From Prototheca cutis (taxonomy: Eukaryota > Chlorophyta > Trebouxiophyceae > Chlorellales > Chlorellaceae): a DNA stretch of 64,000 nt. The position numbers and the translations under genes are program-made. Below, piece after piece: positions 1 through 11,465 of this stretch. The number at the start of each line of letters is the position of its first letter. Within the stretch, counting starts at the first letter, position 1. Below the pieces are notes generated by a model. The model had not been told where the DNA came from. It saw nothing but the letters and a program-made list of their open reading frames with translations, and did not search any database. The stretch is taken from NCBI GenBank assembly GCA_002897115.2, contig BCIH01000018.1, positions 82,322-146,321 of the forward strand, given 5' to 3'.

Positions 1-91
1 TGTGTTTATAAAACGCAAAATCACACCGTGCATGGGCTCATGGACATTGTTACTCAACAGGATCCCATGCTGTCGTGAGCGCGACGGAAGC

Positions 92-2992
92 ATGCCCGGC
101 ACCGGTCTCGGCAGGGCTTTGTTCTTGGCAACGACCGTCGCGCTGTGCGGCTTGGTCCTGGGCTCGGCGTCCTTGGAGCCTTCCACTCGTCACGAGGAGG
201 TCCTGCGCGCCGCGGCGGGCCTGTTCAGTCCCGGGCCTGGGGATGCCGAGTGCCTGTCCGAAAGCGCCTTGGTCAGGCCGGGTCTGGAACTGAGCCCAGA
301 GGAGAGGGATCTCCTGCTTTACCTCTGCATCCCGCCCGCGGCCCTCGTGCCCTCCAACGACGCCCAGCCCCCCGTGTCGAGGCGTGGCATCCCGGAGGGT
401 GTCAACTGCACAGAAGTCAAGTGGTATGCGATCTGGATGGTGGGGTGTGTATGTGGGGGGGATGGCGGTGTCTCTCCCCTGAAGTGGTGATCTTGGTGGA
501 ATGGATGGCAGTGACACTAGTACAGCAACATTTCTGGTTAGCAATGCCCTTCCTTTTTCCAAAAACAAGAAAACAAGCGCCAACGACAAAATCTCAGGTG
601 CGATGGACAGGACCAGTGCACGATCGTGTGTGCCCGAGGCAGCGTGCAGATCCCCAACTGGCAGGTGGCCGCCACGCGGGCGCAACTGGATGCGCAGAGG
701 GACGTGCCGCTGTGTCGAGCGGCGTTCCTGGGCACCCACAACTCGGCCATTACGCTGGCGGACGGTTACGGCAACCTTGACGAGTACTGGGCGCGATACT
801 TCAAGTACATCAAGTGGCTGCTGCCCAGTGGCGGTGGCGGCCGCACCCTGCGTACCAACGACCACTGGCTCTCCCTCACCGACCAGCTCCGCCTGGGAGT
901 CCGTGTGCTGGAGCTCGATACACAGTGAGGATTCGTGGGTTTTTTTGTATTTTGGAGGGATTTTTCCTTGTTTTTATTTGTCTGAACATTGTTTTTCCAT
1001 GTTTTGTTGTCTAGGGGTATTGGAGGGTGGGAGGACATCGAGACCGGCATCCAACCGGCTGACTGACCAATACTGTGTCTTCCTCATGCACCTCTCTGGC
1101 AAACACCAAGTTCTGTCAGCAACTCAATACATAATCCATCTATACACGTACAATGCAGTTGGGTGGAGGGAGAGCTGCGGATCGCGCACTGCGGCGGGCT
1201 GCACGTGCCGCAGCTGAATGCGATCGTCAAGGCCCTGAACCTCGTGGCGAAGCTTTTAGGAAAGCGCATCCGCTGGGACACGGAGACACTGGGCTGCTCC
1301 CCCTCACTGTCCTCCATTCCCGTGACCGAGCAGCGGACGCTGCGTGACGCGCTGGGCGAGATCGGGGAGTGGATGCGGGGCCCGGATGCGGGCGACGATG
1401 TTGTCGTCATTTTCTTCGACGACCAGGCTGACCTGGCGGCCTGGGGCGTCGTGGCGCGGATGCTGGACGAGCTGCGCCGAGCGTTCCCCGACGGCATGAT
1501 CTATACCCCGGCCGACCACGCGGCCTGGGTTGCGGAGCAGGAGGTGAAGCAAGCACAAGAGCAGGTTAGTCCCGGCGCCACCGCCAGTCGAACCAACAAC
1601 CCCTCGGCAAAGACCCTGCTGCCGCTGTCGACAACGTGGCCTTCGCCGGGACAGCTGGCGGCCATGGGCAAGCGCGTGATCCTGCTGTCTGGCACAGACT
1701 ACGGACCGGCCATGTCCCCGCTCATCTTCTCCAAGGAGACCGGCGACGTCTGCGGCTGGCACGAGCCCGCCATCCGTGATGTCGTAGGCGCGCCTGTCTG
1801 CGATGTCAGAAGAAATGGGATTGCTGCTGCGGAGGTGACGACAGGCGCTGCTGGTGCTGTGGATGGGCAGAACAGCATTTTGACATCAACCAACCGCAGA
1901 ACCGATGCTGTGGCTGCAAGGAACACAAGCACAACAACTCTGTTGCCAATTGAGGCCAGCAGCGGCGACACAGGGCTGTGGGATGGCACGTGGACGCGTG
2001 TCATCTCCTGCGAGCTTGTGTACGGCCCCTTCAACTGCGAGTTCCAGCTTGGCCGGGGCAACGACCCTTGGTTCGACGCCACGCTGCTGGCCAGCGTCGC
2101 CCCCTGCGGCCTCAACGTTCCCAGCCCCGACCTTTTGACCCCGGCCCGCGCGGCGGGGATGCTGTGGGCTTGGGCGCCACGCAACCCGCCGCCGGCCCCA
2201 CCCCCGCCGCCCATCCAGGGCCTGCCGGGCTGGTGGGGGGCCGTGCTCCGGTTCCTATACGACGTGCTAGGCCTGGCACGCGTGTTTGCCGAATACAGCC
2301 GCACTGACTGCGCTGCGGTGCGAGCCGCTGACGGCCGCTGGGTGGCGGTGAGCTGTGCCCAGGACATGCACGTTGCCTGCAGGCGCGGCGTTGGTCGCGG
2401 AGACGTCGCTATGACTGGTGATGCTGGTGGTACAACCCGGCGATGGGATTGGGCAAGGGCTGCATCCATGCGTGGCAGTCGGGCACTTGACCCGGGCGCA
2501 GGGGGTCGTGTGCATCCCCAGCCTGGGGCGCCAGACGACGACGATGCAGAGTGGCCCATGTCATGGCGGGAGCGCCGGCGTGGGTTGCTGGATGCGCTGA
2601 CTACGCGGACAAGGAGTGGACCGTTCGGGTGGAGCCTGTTTTCTTCACGGGGCGACGGCGATTCAGCGCAACAGCAGCAGGCAGCACGGCTTAATGACGA
2701 GCTTGCGGTAGCAGATGAAGCAGCGGCGCTTGATCCATCAGCCAGCAACCCTGACATGGCCGGCACCACCACCTCAGCACTCATGCCCTGGTACGTTGCC
2801 GGGAGCTGGCTGGTCATCCCTGGCGCGAGGGACCAGTGCCCGCCGGGGTCACGGCCGGATGTGCCCCGGCACGCCGTGGACAATGCCCGACTGGCCGCTG
2901 CCGTGGCCGCGGCCGGGCAGGAGCTGGCCTGGCTACCGCTCCAGGCCACCGGCGACAACGGGTTCGACCTGCACAACCTGCCCGCATGGTGA
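92..2992 (+). CDS. Secreted PI-PLC X-domain-like phosphodiesterase
   Basis: Three exons (92-423, 598-924, 1159-2992) give about 830 residues. The start at 92 places a hydrophobic signal peptide (ALFLATTVALCGLVLGSAS) at the N-terminus; an in-frame ATG at 32 is also possible. The phosphatidylinositol-specific phospholipase C X-like TIM barrel is shown by FLGTHNSAIT, with the first catalytic-type His, by DQLRLGVRVLELDTH across the exon 2/3 junction, by LRIAHCGGLH, and by GKRVILLSGTDYGP after a variable insert. A proline-rich stretch lies near 2190-2215, and a Cys-containing C-terminal part (GSWLVIPGARDQCPPGSR) recurs in secreted members of this group. Substrate is not predictable from sequence; members cleave phosphoinositide or related phosphodiesters outside the cytosol. 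The long inserts in exon 3 are low-complexity and could hide an unrecognised in-frame intron. Confidence 0.8.
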
Positions 2993-3588
2993 CATGACGA
3001 CAAAGTGGTTGTTCTTTCCTTCTTTTTGTACTTGCATTTTCTTTTCCCGCCTCAGTTTTGAGGGTCCTAGGCTTTCCTCTTATCACGCGCCTTGCGGTCT
3101 GGCTGGATGCAAGAAAAATCGGCGGCTCGCCCCTTTGCGCCCCTCTTGAACGCTGGTGAACGTCTGTTGTGTCGATCAGCGTCAGGACTTGTCTCCGTTC
3201 ATGTGAACCTGCTATTCCACTGCATGCTCATGCCGATATTCTGGCCCTCACATGAAGCAACTACCCAGACCATCTCCGATTGGTGTTGCCTTGCGTGACA
3301 AAGCGACCGGCACCATATTGGCATGGGAAGGCGCGAAGGCAGACAGGCATCGACGGCCATATCGGTCATGGTATGCGCAGGACGATCCGCAGTGAATGTG
3401 TCTCACGGTGTGTGTGTGTGTGTGTTGGGGGGGGACCTCTGTCCGCGCTCATCAAGGCGACTCGTGGAAAGATGCTTACATTCCACACATGGGTTATCAT
3501 TGGCACTGCCGCCAGCCTTGGTCAGCCCCAGCATGGGATGGGATGGGATAAGCACATCCCACAATGCCCCAAACTCCGGCGTCAACAA
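2993..3588. other. Convergent intergenic region
   Basis: This is 3' flank shared by the PLC-like gene and the convergent TFIIA gene. A short (GT)n tract followed by a G run sits near 3411-3436. A minus-strand TGTAA at about 3476-3480 is a possible green-algal polyadenylation signal for TFIIA. I see no coding signal. Confidence 0.6.
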
Positions 3589-4582
3589 TCAAAAGTTAAA
3601 CTCCCCAGTGGCCTTGTGCAGGAGGTAGTCCCTGCCGTTGAGCTGCAGCACGCAGTGGCGGAGGTTGACCTTCCACCGCGCCTTGGAGCGATGCACTTTA
3701 TCGAATTGACCCAGGACCATATCTGGCAGCGGCTCGTCCGATCCGCTGCCAGCGTTGTCAATCTCGTCCAGATCGTCATCCTCGTTCAGCTCTGGGTGAA
3801 CCTCGCAGTCCTCGGTGGGGTCCTGCGATGCAGTTGCAACGGCTGCCTCGCTGGACACCCCGGCCTCCTCGCTGCCGTCCCCCGCCCCATCCCACTGCGG
3901 TATGCTCGCCAGCTCGGGGTCCAGCTTTGGGATCTTGGTGGGGGGAGAGTCTCCCGTGGGCTCACGCTCCCGGGCCGCGGGGCCCAGGGGGGCCTGGGAA
4001 GCAGCAGCGGGCCGCTCCGGCTTCACCTCCCCATGACCCACGGCCTCCAGGACCGAAGCGTCCTCGCTCAGCTTCACGGGCTTGCCGGGCACGCTGGGCT
4101 GTGCCGCCCTGCAATCAGAGAACAATACAATTGGAGCAGAGGTCAGAAAGAATGCAAGGGTGCCACCGGCGCGAGTGCATTGCCTGGGCTCCATGGGGGA
4201 AGGACCACCAGTCCCGGGGCCATCATCAGCTCAGTACCCGGCATCGCTTACTCTTCCCCTGCCGGCTTCTCTCGGTCGACTGCTCCACTACGGACAAGAT
4301 ACGACTCCCATAGGGCTCGAAGCTCGTCCAGCACGGATCTGCGAGGGAAGGTTCCGTGGGGCCGGTCCCGGTGATCGCTAGTCACCCGAGCCAGCTGGCC
4401 ATGCGGCGCCCCATTCCCGGCTGTTCTCTATTGCAATTCAATCTAACGCACTCGTCGACGCCTTCTTGCACAAAGTCGGCCTTGACATTGGCCACGACGT
4501 CATCAATGATGCCCTTGTACGCTGTCAAGGTGGCCTCCGCCACGGAAGGCCGACTGGGCCGCTCACCACCCGCACGAGACAT
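3589..4582 (-). CDS. TFIIA-L: Transcription initiation factor IIA large (alpha/beta) subunit
   Basis: Three exons on the minus strand (4582-4452, 4338-4252, 4108-3589; phases 2, 2) encode 245 residues. The N-terminal four-helix-bundle segment reads YKGIIDDVVANVKADFVQEG and continues across the intron into VDESVLDELRALWES, the classic TOA1 block. A Pro/Ala/Glu-rich linker and an acidic segment (ELNEDDDLDEIDN) follow. The C-terminal beta-barrel (VLGQFDKVHRSKARWK, then VLQLNGRDYLLHKATGEFNF) ends the protein exactly where the family ends. TFIIA stabilises TBP on TATA DNA in RNA polymerase II initiation. Length is shorter than the human subunit because the linker is short. Confidence 0.95.
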
Positions 4583-4622
4583 GGTGGCTGTCTGGCAAAC
4601 TGTGCAGGGTGCTGGTCCAGCA

Positions 4623-4629
4623 TTATATA
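4623..4629 (-). promoter_or_regulatory. TATA box of the TFIIA gene
   Basis: The minus strand reads CTATATAATG, with TATATAA centred about 43 bases upstream of the TFIIA start codon. That spacing implies a very short 5' UTR, or a start of transcription close to the ATG. The motif stands out in a GC-rich stretch. This is a motif match only. Confidence 0.5.
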
Positions 4630-4730
4630 GCTGCCGGGACCGGGGTCCATCGGGGGGGGGATGCTGGGCGGGAGGTGTGGCCCCGACGCGCACCGTCCGT
4701 CCCCTTTTATTTCATCACACGAATGCCTGC

Positions 4731-5086
4731 GCCGATAGACACCGGGGTGGGGGGTGGGCACATTCTTGACACATGGTCTTCAGGGCCCTCCTACGCCCAC
4801 CAACCTCGCCCGATGCACGACAATTTTTATCCCAAAGTACTGACGCAGTCTGCGGGCACCTCTGGGAAGGAGGTGGGCGTGCCTGCACGCAGTCCCCCTC
4901 CAAAGCACCCCAGAGCGCCGTTCCATGGATCGAGACCTCTGAACAGCGTGGATAGGGCCTTTGCAGCGCCTTTTTCTTCCAGAATTATGTATATCAACAA
5001 ATCTTAGAAGATGAGAGATGGAAAGAGCACCTGGTATTCGCGACTGAAGTGGTTTCACGAACACCGTCTTAAAGACCCTTGATCAT
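4731..5086 (+). repeat. Dispersed repeat, copy A, left part of Fanzor-like element
   Basis: About 356 bases align by eye with 31692-32040 in the same orientation. Shared landmarks are GGGCCCTCCTACGCCCACCA, CGACAATTTTTATCCCAAA, GACGCAGTCTGCGG, GCCTTTGCAGCGCC and ACTGAAGTGGTTTCA. Small indels that are not multiples of three break any common reading frame, so this part is probably non-coding (promoter, leader or terminal region). In both copies it lies about 720-730 bases upstream of a homologous zinc-ribbon exon, so the two repeats appear to belong to one family of larger elements. Confidence 0.75.
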
Positions 5087-5806
5087 TACGCCACTTCCCG
5101 GAACGGAACACTGGGCTGCCATGCAACGATCCAAGGACCATTGTCTGAGGTGAGAAAGAGTCCCAGGCCGGGAGTTGCAGGCCATGCATGCAAGACGAGA
5201 AGGTGGTACTTGTCACTAGCAAGGCGAATCGTGACAAGAAAGCATGGTTGGAAAATGTGGAATCCACTGGGATGTGGTGGTTGGGGCCAGGCCGACGGGC
5301 AGCCTGGCGTGCAACAACTCCAGCCATTTCCACATTGCAGAGTGAGTGGGAGACGTGTGGAGCCCACAGGGTGACCGTTACATTGCGTCAGTGGCCGCAG
5401 TCCCATCCGTGGCATGTTCTTTGGCATGTTACTGCAGGGTCTGCACTTTCGCACCGCTCGCCGGACTCCTGGCGAGCTCCCAGATCCCCGGCAGGACCCT
5501 GGGCTGGTCCTGGTCCCCTGCTTTGCTGCCACCTAATAGCCAGTCTGTCAACAGCTGCAACATCCGATCGGCAAATCCACGGAGGCACCATTGCACATCT
5601 GCGGCCAACGCCATGCAGTAGTGGGTGGGTGGGTAGGTGGGCGGGTGTGTTTATGTGTGGGTGCGCTTATGTGTGGGTGCGCACGTGCAGAGTGCGCCTG
5701 GACATGGGCACGGAGTGCGCCGGCGCAACCACAAGTGCACGCAGCGTGCGAGGTGTCAACTGGCCGCCGGCTGACACCCTCCCCGACCAAACATGCCGCT
5801 CCGCAG
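5087..5806 (+). other. Diverged interior of element copy A
   Basis: This lies between the repeat and the zinc-ribbon exon. A short patch near 5355-5385 still resembles 32252-32275 of copy B (both carry GTGTGGAGC followed by a stop in the same local frame). Most of the rest cannot be aligned by eye. No uninterrupted nuclease-like frame is visible, so earlier exons are decayed or unrecognisable. Confidence 0.4.
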
Positions 5807-6034
5807 ATCTGCTGCAAGTGCCATCACAAAGGGTGCCTGGTCCACATCGCCAGCACCAACTGGAGCCACTCTGTCCTGCAGTGCCCGGCATGCGGCGTGA
5901 TCCATCGCCGCGACGACAACTCGGGCGCAAACATCCGCTTCCTGGGGTTGTACGCGGTCGTCCACAACACCAACGTCAGGCCTGAACCTTTTGATAAGCA
6001 ACTCGGGCCACCCAAGACACCAGGGCAGGGCTGA
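5807..6034 (+). pseudogene. Fanzor/TnpB-like terminal exon, copy A (remnant)
   Basis: An exon opening after a CAG acceptor encodes 75 residues with CCKCHHKGC, then LQCPACGVIHRRDDNSGANI, then NVRPEPFDKQL. This is the order seen at the C-terminus of TnpB and its eukaryotic relatives the Fanzors: a Cys4 zinc ribbon followed by a RuvC-III-type R-D-x-N motif. It is closest to copy B at 32770-33000, sharing the RPEPFDKQL tail. Here NRDxNAARN has decayed to RRDDNSGAN. I found no RuvC-I or RuvC-II segment upstream, so this is annotated as a remnant. A small independent zinc-ribbon gene is the alternative. Confidence 0.5.
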
Positions 6035-6559
6035 GCATTGGCCCCCCTGGCATACCTTCCTTTGGCATGAGCCATATCGCCACGGGTTTCGGCCTCCGGG
6101 CTGGAGCCCGCGGCGACTTCCGCACTTTGAAAAGTGTCGAGGGTCACGCAATGAATGCATGCCAAGTCTGACTGTGCATTTCTTGCATACCCGCCTGCGG
6201 GGACGCCTCTCATCAACATTTTGGCGTGCCCGAGGGACACGCATCCCGAATCACTGGCAGCCCCCAAGCATTCCTTGAACGGACAGCACAACAAGTCCAT
6301 ACTGTCTATCTGACCTGTTTGCATGTGCGAAACATCCTGGTTTCACACACTACATGTCAACTCTGCGTCGCCAGGCAGGGAGGGCAGGCGGCGCAAGAAC
6401 GGTGCATGCGGGGTCAATTCCTGAGGGACTGGCCGTGCTGCTGGGACAGACATGTCGCGTAGAATAGCGCCATTTTGAGAACCTGAACAAAAGCAAGTTC
6501 TGAGGATGCCCTTTTCATAAAAAGAAGTCCCGCTCCATGCGTGCGGCGTCCCACTGCGG
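6035..6559. other. Intergenic region
   Basis: 3' flank of element copy A and of the convergent AP180-like gene. No gene, tRNA or repeat recognised. Confidence 0.5.
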
Positions 6560-9500
6560 TTACAGGCCGCCCGGGGAGGGATTGCGGTTGACCGACCCCG
6601 GGGTCAGCGAGGACAGTGCGGCAAACGGGTCGCGCGCGCCCGCGGCCGCGACGAGGTCCTCCCCCCCCACGCTGCCCGGCGTGCCTGTGGGCGGCCTGCC
6701 ACGCATGGATGCGGAGCCGCCGGGCGTCACACGGGCGCCGGCTTGCGCCGCACCGAGCCCCGCCGCCGCGCCGCCAAAGAACGAGACATCCAGCGGCGGT
6801 GGGCGGGGCGCGCCGGCGCCAAAGGCTGCCGGTCCGGCCTGGCCTGCCACGGGGATGGCCTGCGGCGATGGCCCCGGGGATGGCCAGCCCTGCTGGACCC
6901 AGTCAGCGCCCTGGGTGGATGCGGCGGGGCCCCCGGCAGTGGCATAGCCTGCGGGGACCGGCTGGGGCGTTGTGGGCAGCGCAAACGGGTCGACTGCTCC
7001 CGCCGGGGATGGCGCAGGAGCAGGCCATTGAGCTGTGGGGGCGGCACCGCCAGTGGCCCCCCCCATGAACCACTGCTGGTGCTGCGGTACCTGCGGTTGC
7101 TGCTGCATGGGCAGGGCAAAAGGATCCCCGGCAGCAGCGGCCGGCACAGCGGCAGCGTACACACCACCAGTTCCAGGCAGCGCAAATGGATCATGCGGAG
7201 CCGCCGGCTGTGCCGGTGCCACGCCATGAGCAGGAACCCCAGAGTCAACCGTCAGCTCGCTCAGGAGGTCCATTATGGACGGCTGCTGCGGCTGGGGCGT
7301 CGCAGTATTGCCAGCAGCTACGGGTGATGTGCTGGCCAACAGGTCATCGGCGGCTCCTGGTGCTCCAGCTGGCCCAGCGGCGCCAGAGGGTGAAGAAACA
7401 GGCCCTGCTCCGGATGGAGAAGGCTCCCCCTCGTCGCTCTCGTCCTCGGCCCGTGGCAGCGCAAGTAGCATGCCCGGATCATTAGAACCCATGCGCTGCA
7501 CCGGACGTGCCGACGCTGCTGCAGACGCCCCACCCGTGCTTCCGCGGGCCGACCCGGGCCCCGTGGCACGGCCCTTGCGCAGGGGCCCGCGGCGCGCGGC
7601 CGGGGCCGAAGCGCCCTCGGGCACGGGGGCCTCGGCCAGGTAGGCTTCCATGCTTGCCACAAAGTCTTCGGGCGGCGCCGTCAGTGCGGGGAGGTTTGTG
7701 CCAGCGTGGGAGCCACTCAGCTGACCCACGGCGCCGTAAAACAGGCTCAGCGCCTCGGTGCCCGCCCCGGCCTCACGGTATATCTCCAGGCCCTTGACTG
7801 TTTTGAGTGAAGGTGTTTTGGAGTCCGATTGTTGTTCGTGGGGTCCCGTTCAAATCAAGTACCGTCCTTTGTTGCTTCTACCTCCATTGTCATTACTACA
7901 AGGCATACCCGGGCCATGCAGCTTGTTGCCCCTGTTGTCAATGAGGGCCCCTCCTGAACACACGCACACACACTCTCTTTCTCGCAAGAGAACAATCCCC
8001 CCCCCCCAACCCACCGGCTTCCAGGTAGGGCATCGAGAAGTAGGCGTCCGCCAGGTTGATCACCCCCTCGCTGACAGCCTTGTAGAGCCGGAACGACTCA
8101 CGGACCACCATGTCCAGTGCCGCCTGATTTGTCAATGAGCAGCAGTGTTTGGAGGTTTTTATTGGTTTGGCTGTTGCTCTTTCTTTTGGTGGAAATTTGG
8201 ATTCTTTGGGGTGCTTAACTGCTTTCTGAGAGAACGAGTGACCGAAGAACCTGGGCACAGCCTGGGCCAGCGACTTACTTAAACAAGCCCCCCCCCCCCC
8301 CCAAAAAAAAAAAAAAAACAAATAAATAAATTTAGACGTACGATGGCCACGGCATCGTTGGCAGCGGCGCCACGGGGCACGCAGTCCACCAGGCGCCGCA
8401 GCAGGCGCTGCAGGTGCGGCAGCTGGTGCAGGAGTTCTGCCGGGGGGAGGTTACGGAACCGACCGTCATCGCTCCCGCTGCCACTACCGGCGGTGCTACC
8501 CCCGGCACCCGCAGACGGTGAGTTTGGACTGGCCAGACCATGGCCGGACACCGGGAACGCGGCGGAGGCGGCCCCGGCGTCTGCACCAGTGCTGCCACCG
8601 CCAGCACTGCCCCACCCCTCTCCAAACGTGCCGCCGCCGGTGGCATGCTGCCCCGGGCTGGCAGCCATGGAGCAGCAGGTCCAGCGGATGGCAGCCCACA
8701 CCGCCAGCTGTTCGTCGAGGTACTTGCCATAAGCACGGACAAACTCGGAAAAGTCAAACCGCCCTGCGATGTTTGTCGTGTCAATAAAGTTGTCCACAGC
8801 AAAAGGGTGCGGCCGGGGTCCCTCGCCTGGACCACGCAGCAGCTCATCCCACACGCCGGGGCCCGTCTCCGCCATCAGTCGGTGCAGTGTGATCAATGTC
8901 TTCAGCGCCGTCTGCAGAGTGTTGGGTGGGTTATCTTGGGTGGGGAGGTGTGCGGGTTGTGCTGATCGAGGGAGGGGAAGGAGGGAGCAAAGACGTGCAT
9001 GCATGTGTGTGCACATGGCTGGGGAGGGGAGAGAAGAGGCAGCAAACGGAGGGCCGGAATCTCGACAAAAGGCGCCAGGCCAGCGCCACAGTCCCCACCG
9101 GAAAATCTCTCGCCCACCCACCCATGCGTACCAGCCAGTCGGTGGCATTGTGCAGGCGCTCCAGCAGCTGGGACACGACATAGGACGTGGAGGTCCCACC
9201 GTAGCCCCCAACAACCGCAAGCTTGAGTGCTGCATTGAAAAATATGGACGTGTTCAGAGCGGGATGGGGATTCCTCTCCATGCACAGTCACATGCACCAT
9301 CACTCCTTCCACACGAGTCAAACTACACCCCCGTACGCACTCCGGACGTGCTTCTCCTTTGGCGGGACGTGGGTGCGGGCTGAGGTGGCCTTGACCAGGG
9401 CCACGTCCAAGTTCTGCGGGTGGGATCACGAAAGCCATGTGGCTCACCCTTGCTGCTGTGCCATGCCATGGCACCCAGCCATGTGGGCCAGGACAACTGC

Positions 9501-9673
9501 ATGGTGGCTTAGCCACCCTTGTCCCAGGCCACAGGCCCATGCATGGCAAGACCCAGTACCTTTGTGTCAGCGCGGGATATCTTCGTGCCCGTGAGCTTCC
9601 ATGCGTCAGAGGCTTTCACGCCGAGCTGGCGCACAGACTGTTTGACAGACTGCGCCGTCGTCAACTCCGTCAT
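6560..9673 (-). CDS. AP180/CALM-type clathrin assembly protein (ANTH domain)
   Basis: Six exons (9673-9560, 9413-9341, 9229-9132, 8911-8342, 8123-8015, 7797-6560) give 733 residues. The N-terminal ANTH domain is clear: LDVALVKATSA followed by HVPPKEKHVR (the phosphoinositide-binding K-x-K-H type motif), ALKTLITLHRLM, DFSEFVRAY, MVVRESFRLYKAVSEGVINL and KGLEIYREAG. A low-complexity insert interrupts the domain after CCSMAAS. The C-terminal tail is unstructured and Pro/Ala/Gln-rich with four DPF motifs (three in a DPFALP context), which bind the AP-2 alpha appendage in this family. The protein should recruit clathrin and AP-2 to PI(4,5)P2 membranes during endocytosis. No NPF motifs were noticed. 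Confidence 0.93.
8288..8318. repeat. C15-A16 homopolymer junction in AP180 intron
   Basis: Fifteen C followed by sixteen A on the plus strand. In the sense direction of the AP180-like gene this is T16-G15 directly behind the donor of intron 4. Confidence 0.85.
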
Positions 9674-10132
9674 GCTGGCGGACGGTCAGGAGCCACCCCT
9701 GCCAGCAGGGAGATCGCCAGCAGGCACGGTCTGGGGTCCGCCCCCACTCGAAGATCCGACAAACTGTCAAATACAATACAGTACACAATGCATTGATGTT
9801 CTGGGCTGTCAATGCAGTTGGTCCCTGACGGGATCTCTTTCTAGGACCCCGCTCGTTTCTTCAGAGACCAGCGGTCCCCAAAGGCTCGTCCCACCCCAGA
9901 TCGTGCCGCAGGCACCCCTCCTGGCAGTGCAAACTCGTGCCGCATCTGGAAAGGGCGACGCCCAGGTCGCAAATGTGTCAAGCTTGACGGCCCAGAGTGC
10001 ACTGCGAGTGAAATTTCCACCAAAAAAACATTCAAAGCCTTGACTTTGTTGCGGCGCAAGAGGCAGCAGCCCCAACAGCAGACGCCTCATCACCCGGGCA
10101 TCTGCACGACCTAGGGCCTCTCTTCTGGCACA
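9674..10132. other. Divergent promoter region (AP180 / SR protein)
   Basis: 459 bases between two divergent start codons; it must hold both promoters. No motif recognised beyond an A/T-richer patch near 9765-9815. Confidence 0.5.
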
Positions 10133-11465
10133 ATGTCCCGCTACGCTGCTGACCGTGGTTGCCTGGTGTATGTTGGAAATCTTCCCGATGACATTCGGGA
10201 GCGCGAGGTGCGCATGGGGACTGGGGTGGCGCCCCCCCGCAGCTGTGCCACTGTCCCTGCGCGGGGTGGGGTCCCAGGCAGCGGGTGGGGGCTTGTGCGC
10301 ACATGGCACATTACTCATCATTGTGTATGCTTGACGCGGTGGTCTTAGCCCACACCCCCGCCCCTACCTGCAGATCGACGACCTGTTTGCCAAGTACGGC
10401 CGGGTGCGGCACATCGACCTGAAGACCCCGGCTCGTCCCCCTGCCTTTGCCTTTGTGGAGTTTGACGATCCCCGGGACGCCGAGGACGCCGTGCGCGGCC
10501 GGGACGGCTACGACTTTTACGGCAACCGCCTGCGCGTGGAGCTGGCCAAAGGCTCCCGGGGCGCCGGGGGCGCAGGCGCAGGCGCAGGCGCGGGCAGCTT
10601 TGGCGGCGGCCGCAGCGCAGGCGGCTCCAGCTTCCACCCCCGCTCCACCGGGTTCCGCGTGACGGTCAAGGGCCTGCCCATGTCCGCCAGCTGGCAGGAC
10701 CTCAAGGACCACTTCCGCAAGGTCTGCACCCCAGCCTTCACCAACGTCGTCCGCGATCGGGGCCAGCCCGTTGGCATCGTCGAGTTTGAAACTGAAGAGG
10801 ACATGGACCGCGCCATCCGGTGCGTTTTAGGGTTTTTTGTGATTTCATTCGTTTGATGAGTGGCATGTGTCCTGCTTTTGGATTTTTTGGTTGTGGTGCG
10901 GCGGCTGCCAGGCTGCAGGACGGGGGCTGCGGTGGTGGATTTGCAGGGGGAGGCCCTGGGCTTGATATGCATGCATCACCACCCCTTTGCACGCACGCGC
11001 ACACACACACACACACACCAAGCAACGCCCTCTCCCCCATGCAGGCGCCTGGACGACACCGAGTTCAAGAACCCCTTTGAGCGGTCATACATCCGCATCT
11101 ACGAGGAGGGCCGCAGCGGCGGCGGCCGTGGCCGCTCTCGGTCTCGCTCCCCCCGCTCCCGCTCCCGCTCTCCCCGCGGCCGGCGGTCCCCGTCTCGCTC
11201 CCGCTCCCCCCGCGGCCGCAGCCGGTCCCGCTCCCCCGCCTCGCGGTCGCCCAGCCCGCGCCGGTCCATGAGCCGCAGCCCCTCGCCCCGTGGCCGCAGT
11301 GCAAGCCGCAGCCGCAGCCCGGCTCGGAGCGCAAGCCGCAGTCGCAGCCCGGCTCGCAGTGCCAGCAGGAGCCCCTCACGCAGTCGCAGCCCTGCTCCCA
11401 GCCGCAGCCCTGCTCCCAGCCGCAGCCCGCCACGCAGCCGCAGCCCCACGCCCCGCGATGACTGA
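10133..11465 (+). CDS. SR splicing factor, SF2/ASF (SR34) type
   Basis: Three exons (10133-10207, 10374-10819, 11045-11465) encode 313 residues. RRM1 starts at once (LVYVGNLPDDIRE, RNP2; PAFAFVEFDDPRDAEDAV, RNP1). A Gly/Ala-rich hinge follows, then the second pseudo-RRM with the SR-family signature SWQDLKD. The C-terminus is a long RS domain of Arg-Ser and Ser-Pro repeats ending in SPTPRDD. The layout RRM, Gly hinge, SWQDLKD, RS matches human SRSF1 and plant SR30/SR34. The protein binds exonic enhancers and promotes splice-site choice in the nucleus. Intron 2 shows the G/T-rich 5' end and A/C-rich 3' end described in the findings. Confidence 0.96.

Noticed and set aside
1699..3003. Long open frame (434 aa) on the minus strand over the PLC-like exon
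   Set aside because: GC-rich shadow frame opposite a well-supported coding exon; Ser/Arg-rich, no family resemblance.
6537..7643. Plus-strand open frames opposite the AP180 tail
   Set aside because: Shadows of the Pro/Ala-rich coding region with no motif.
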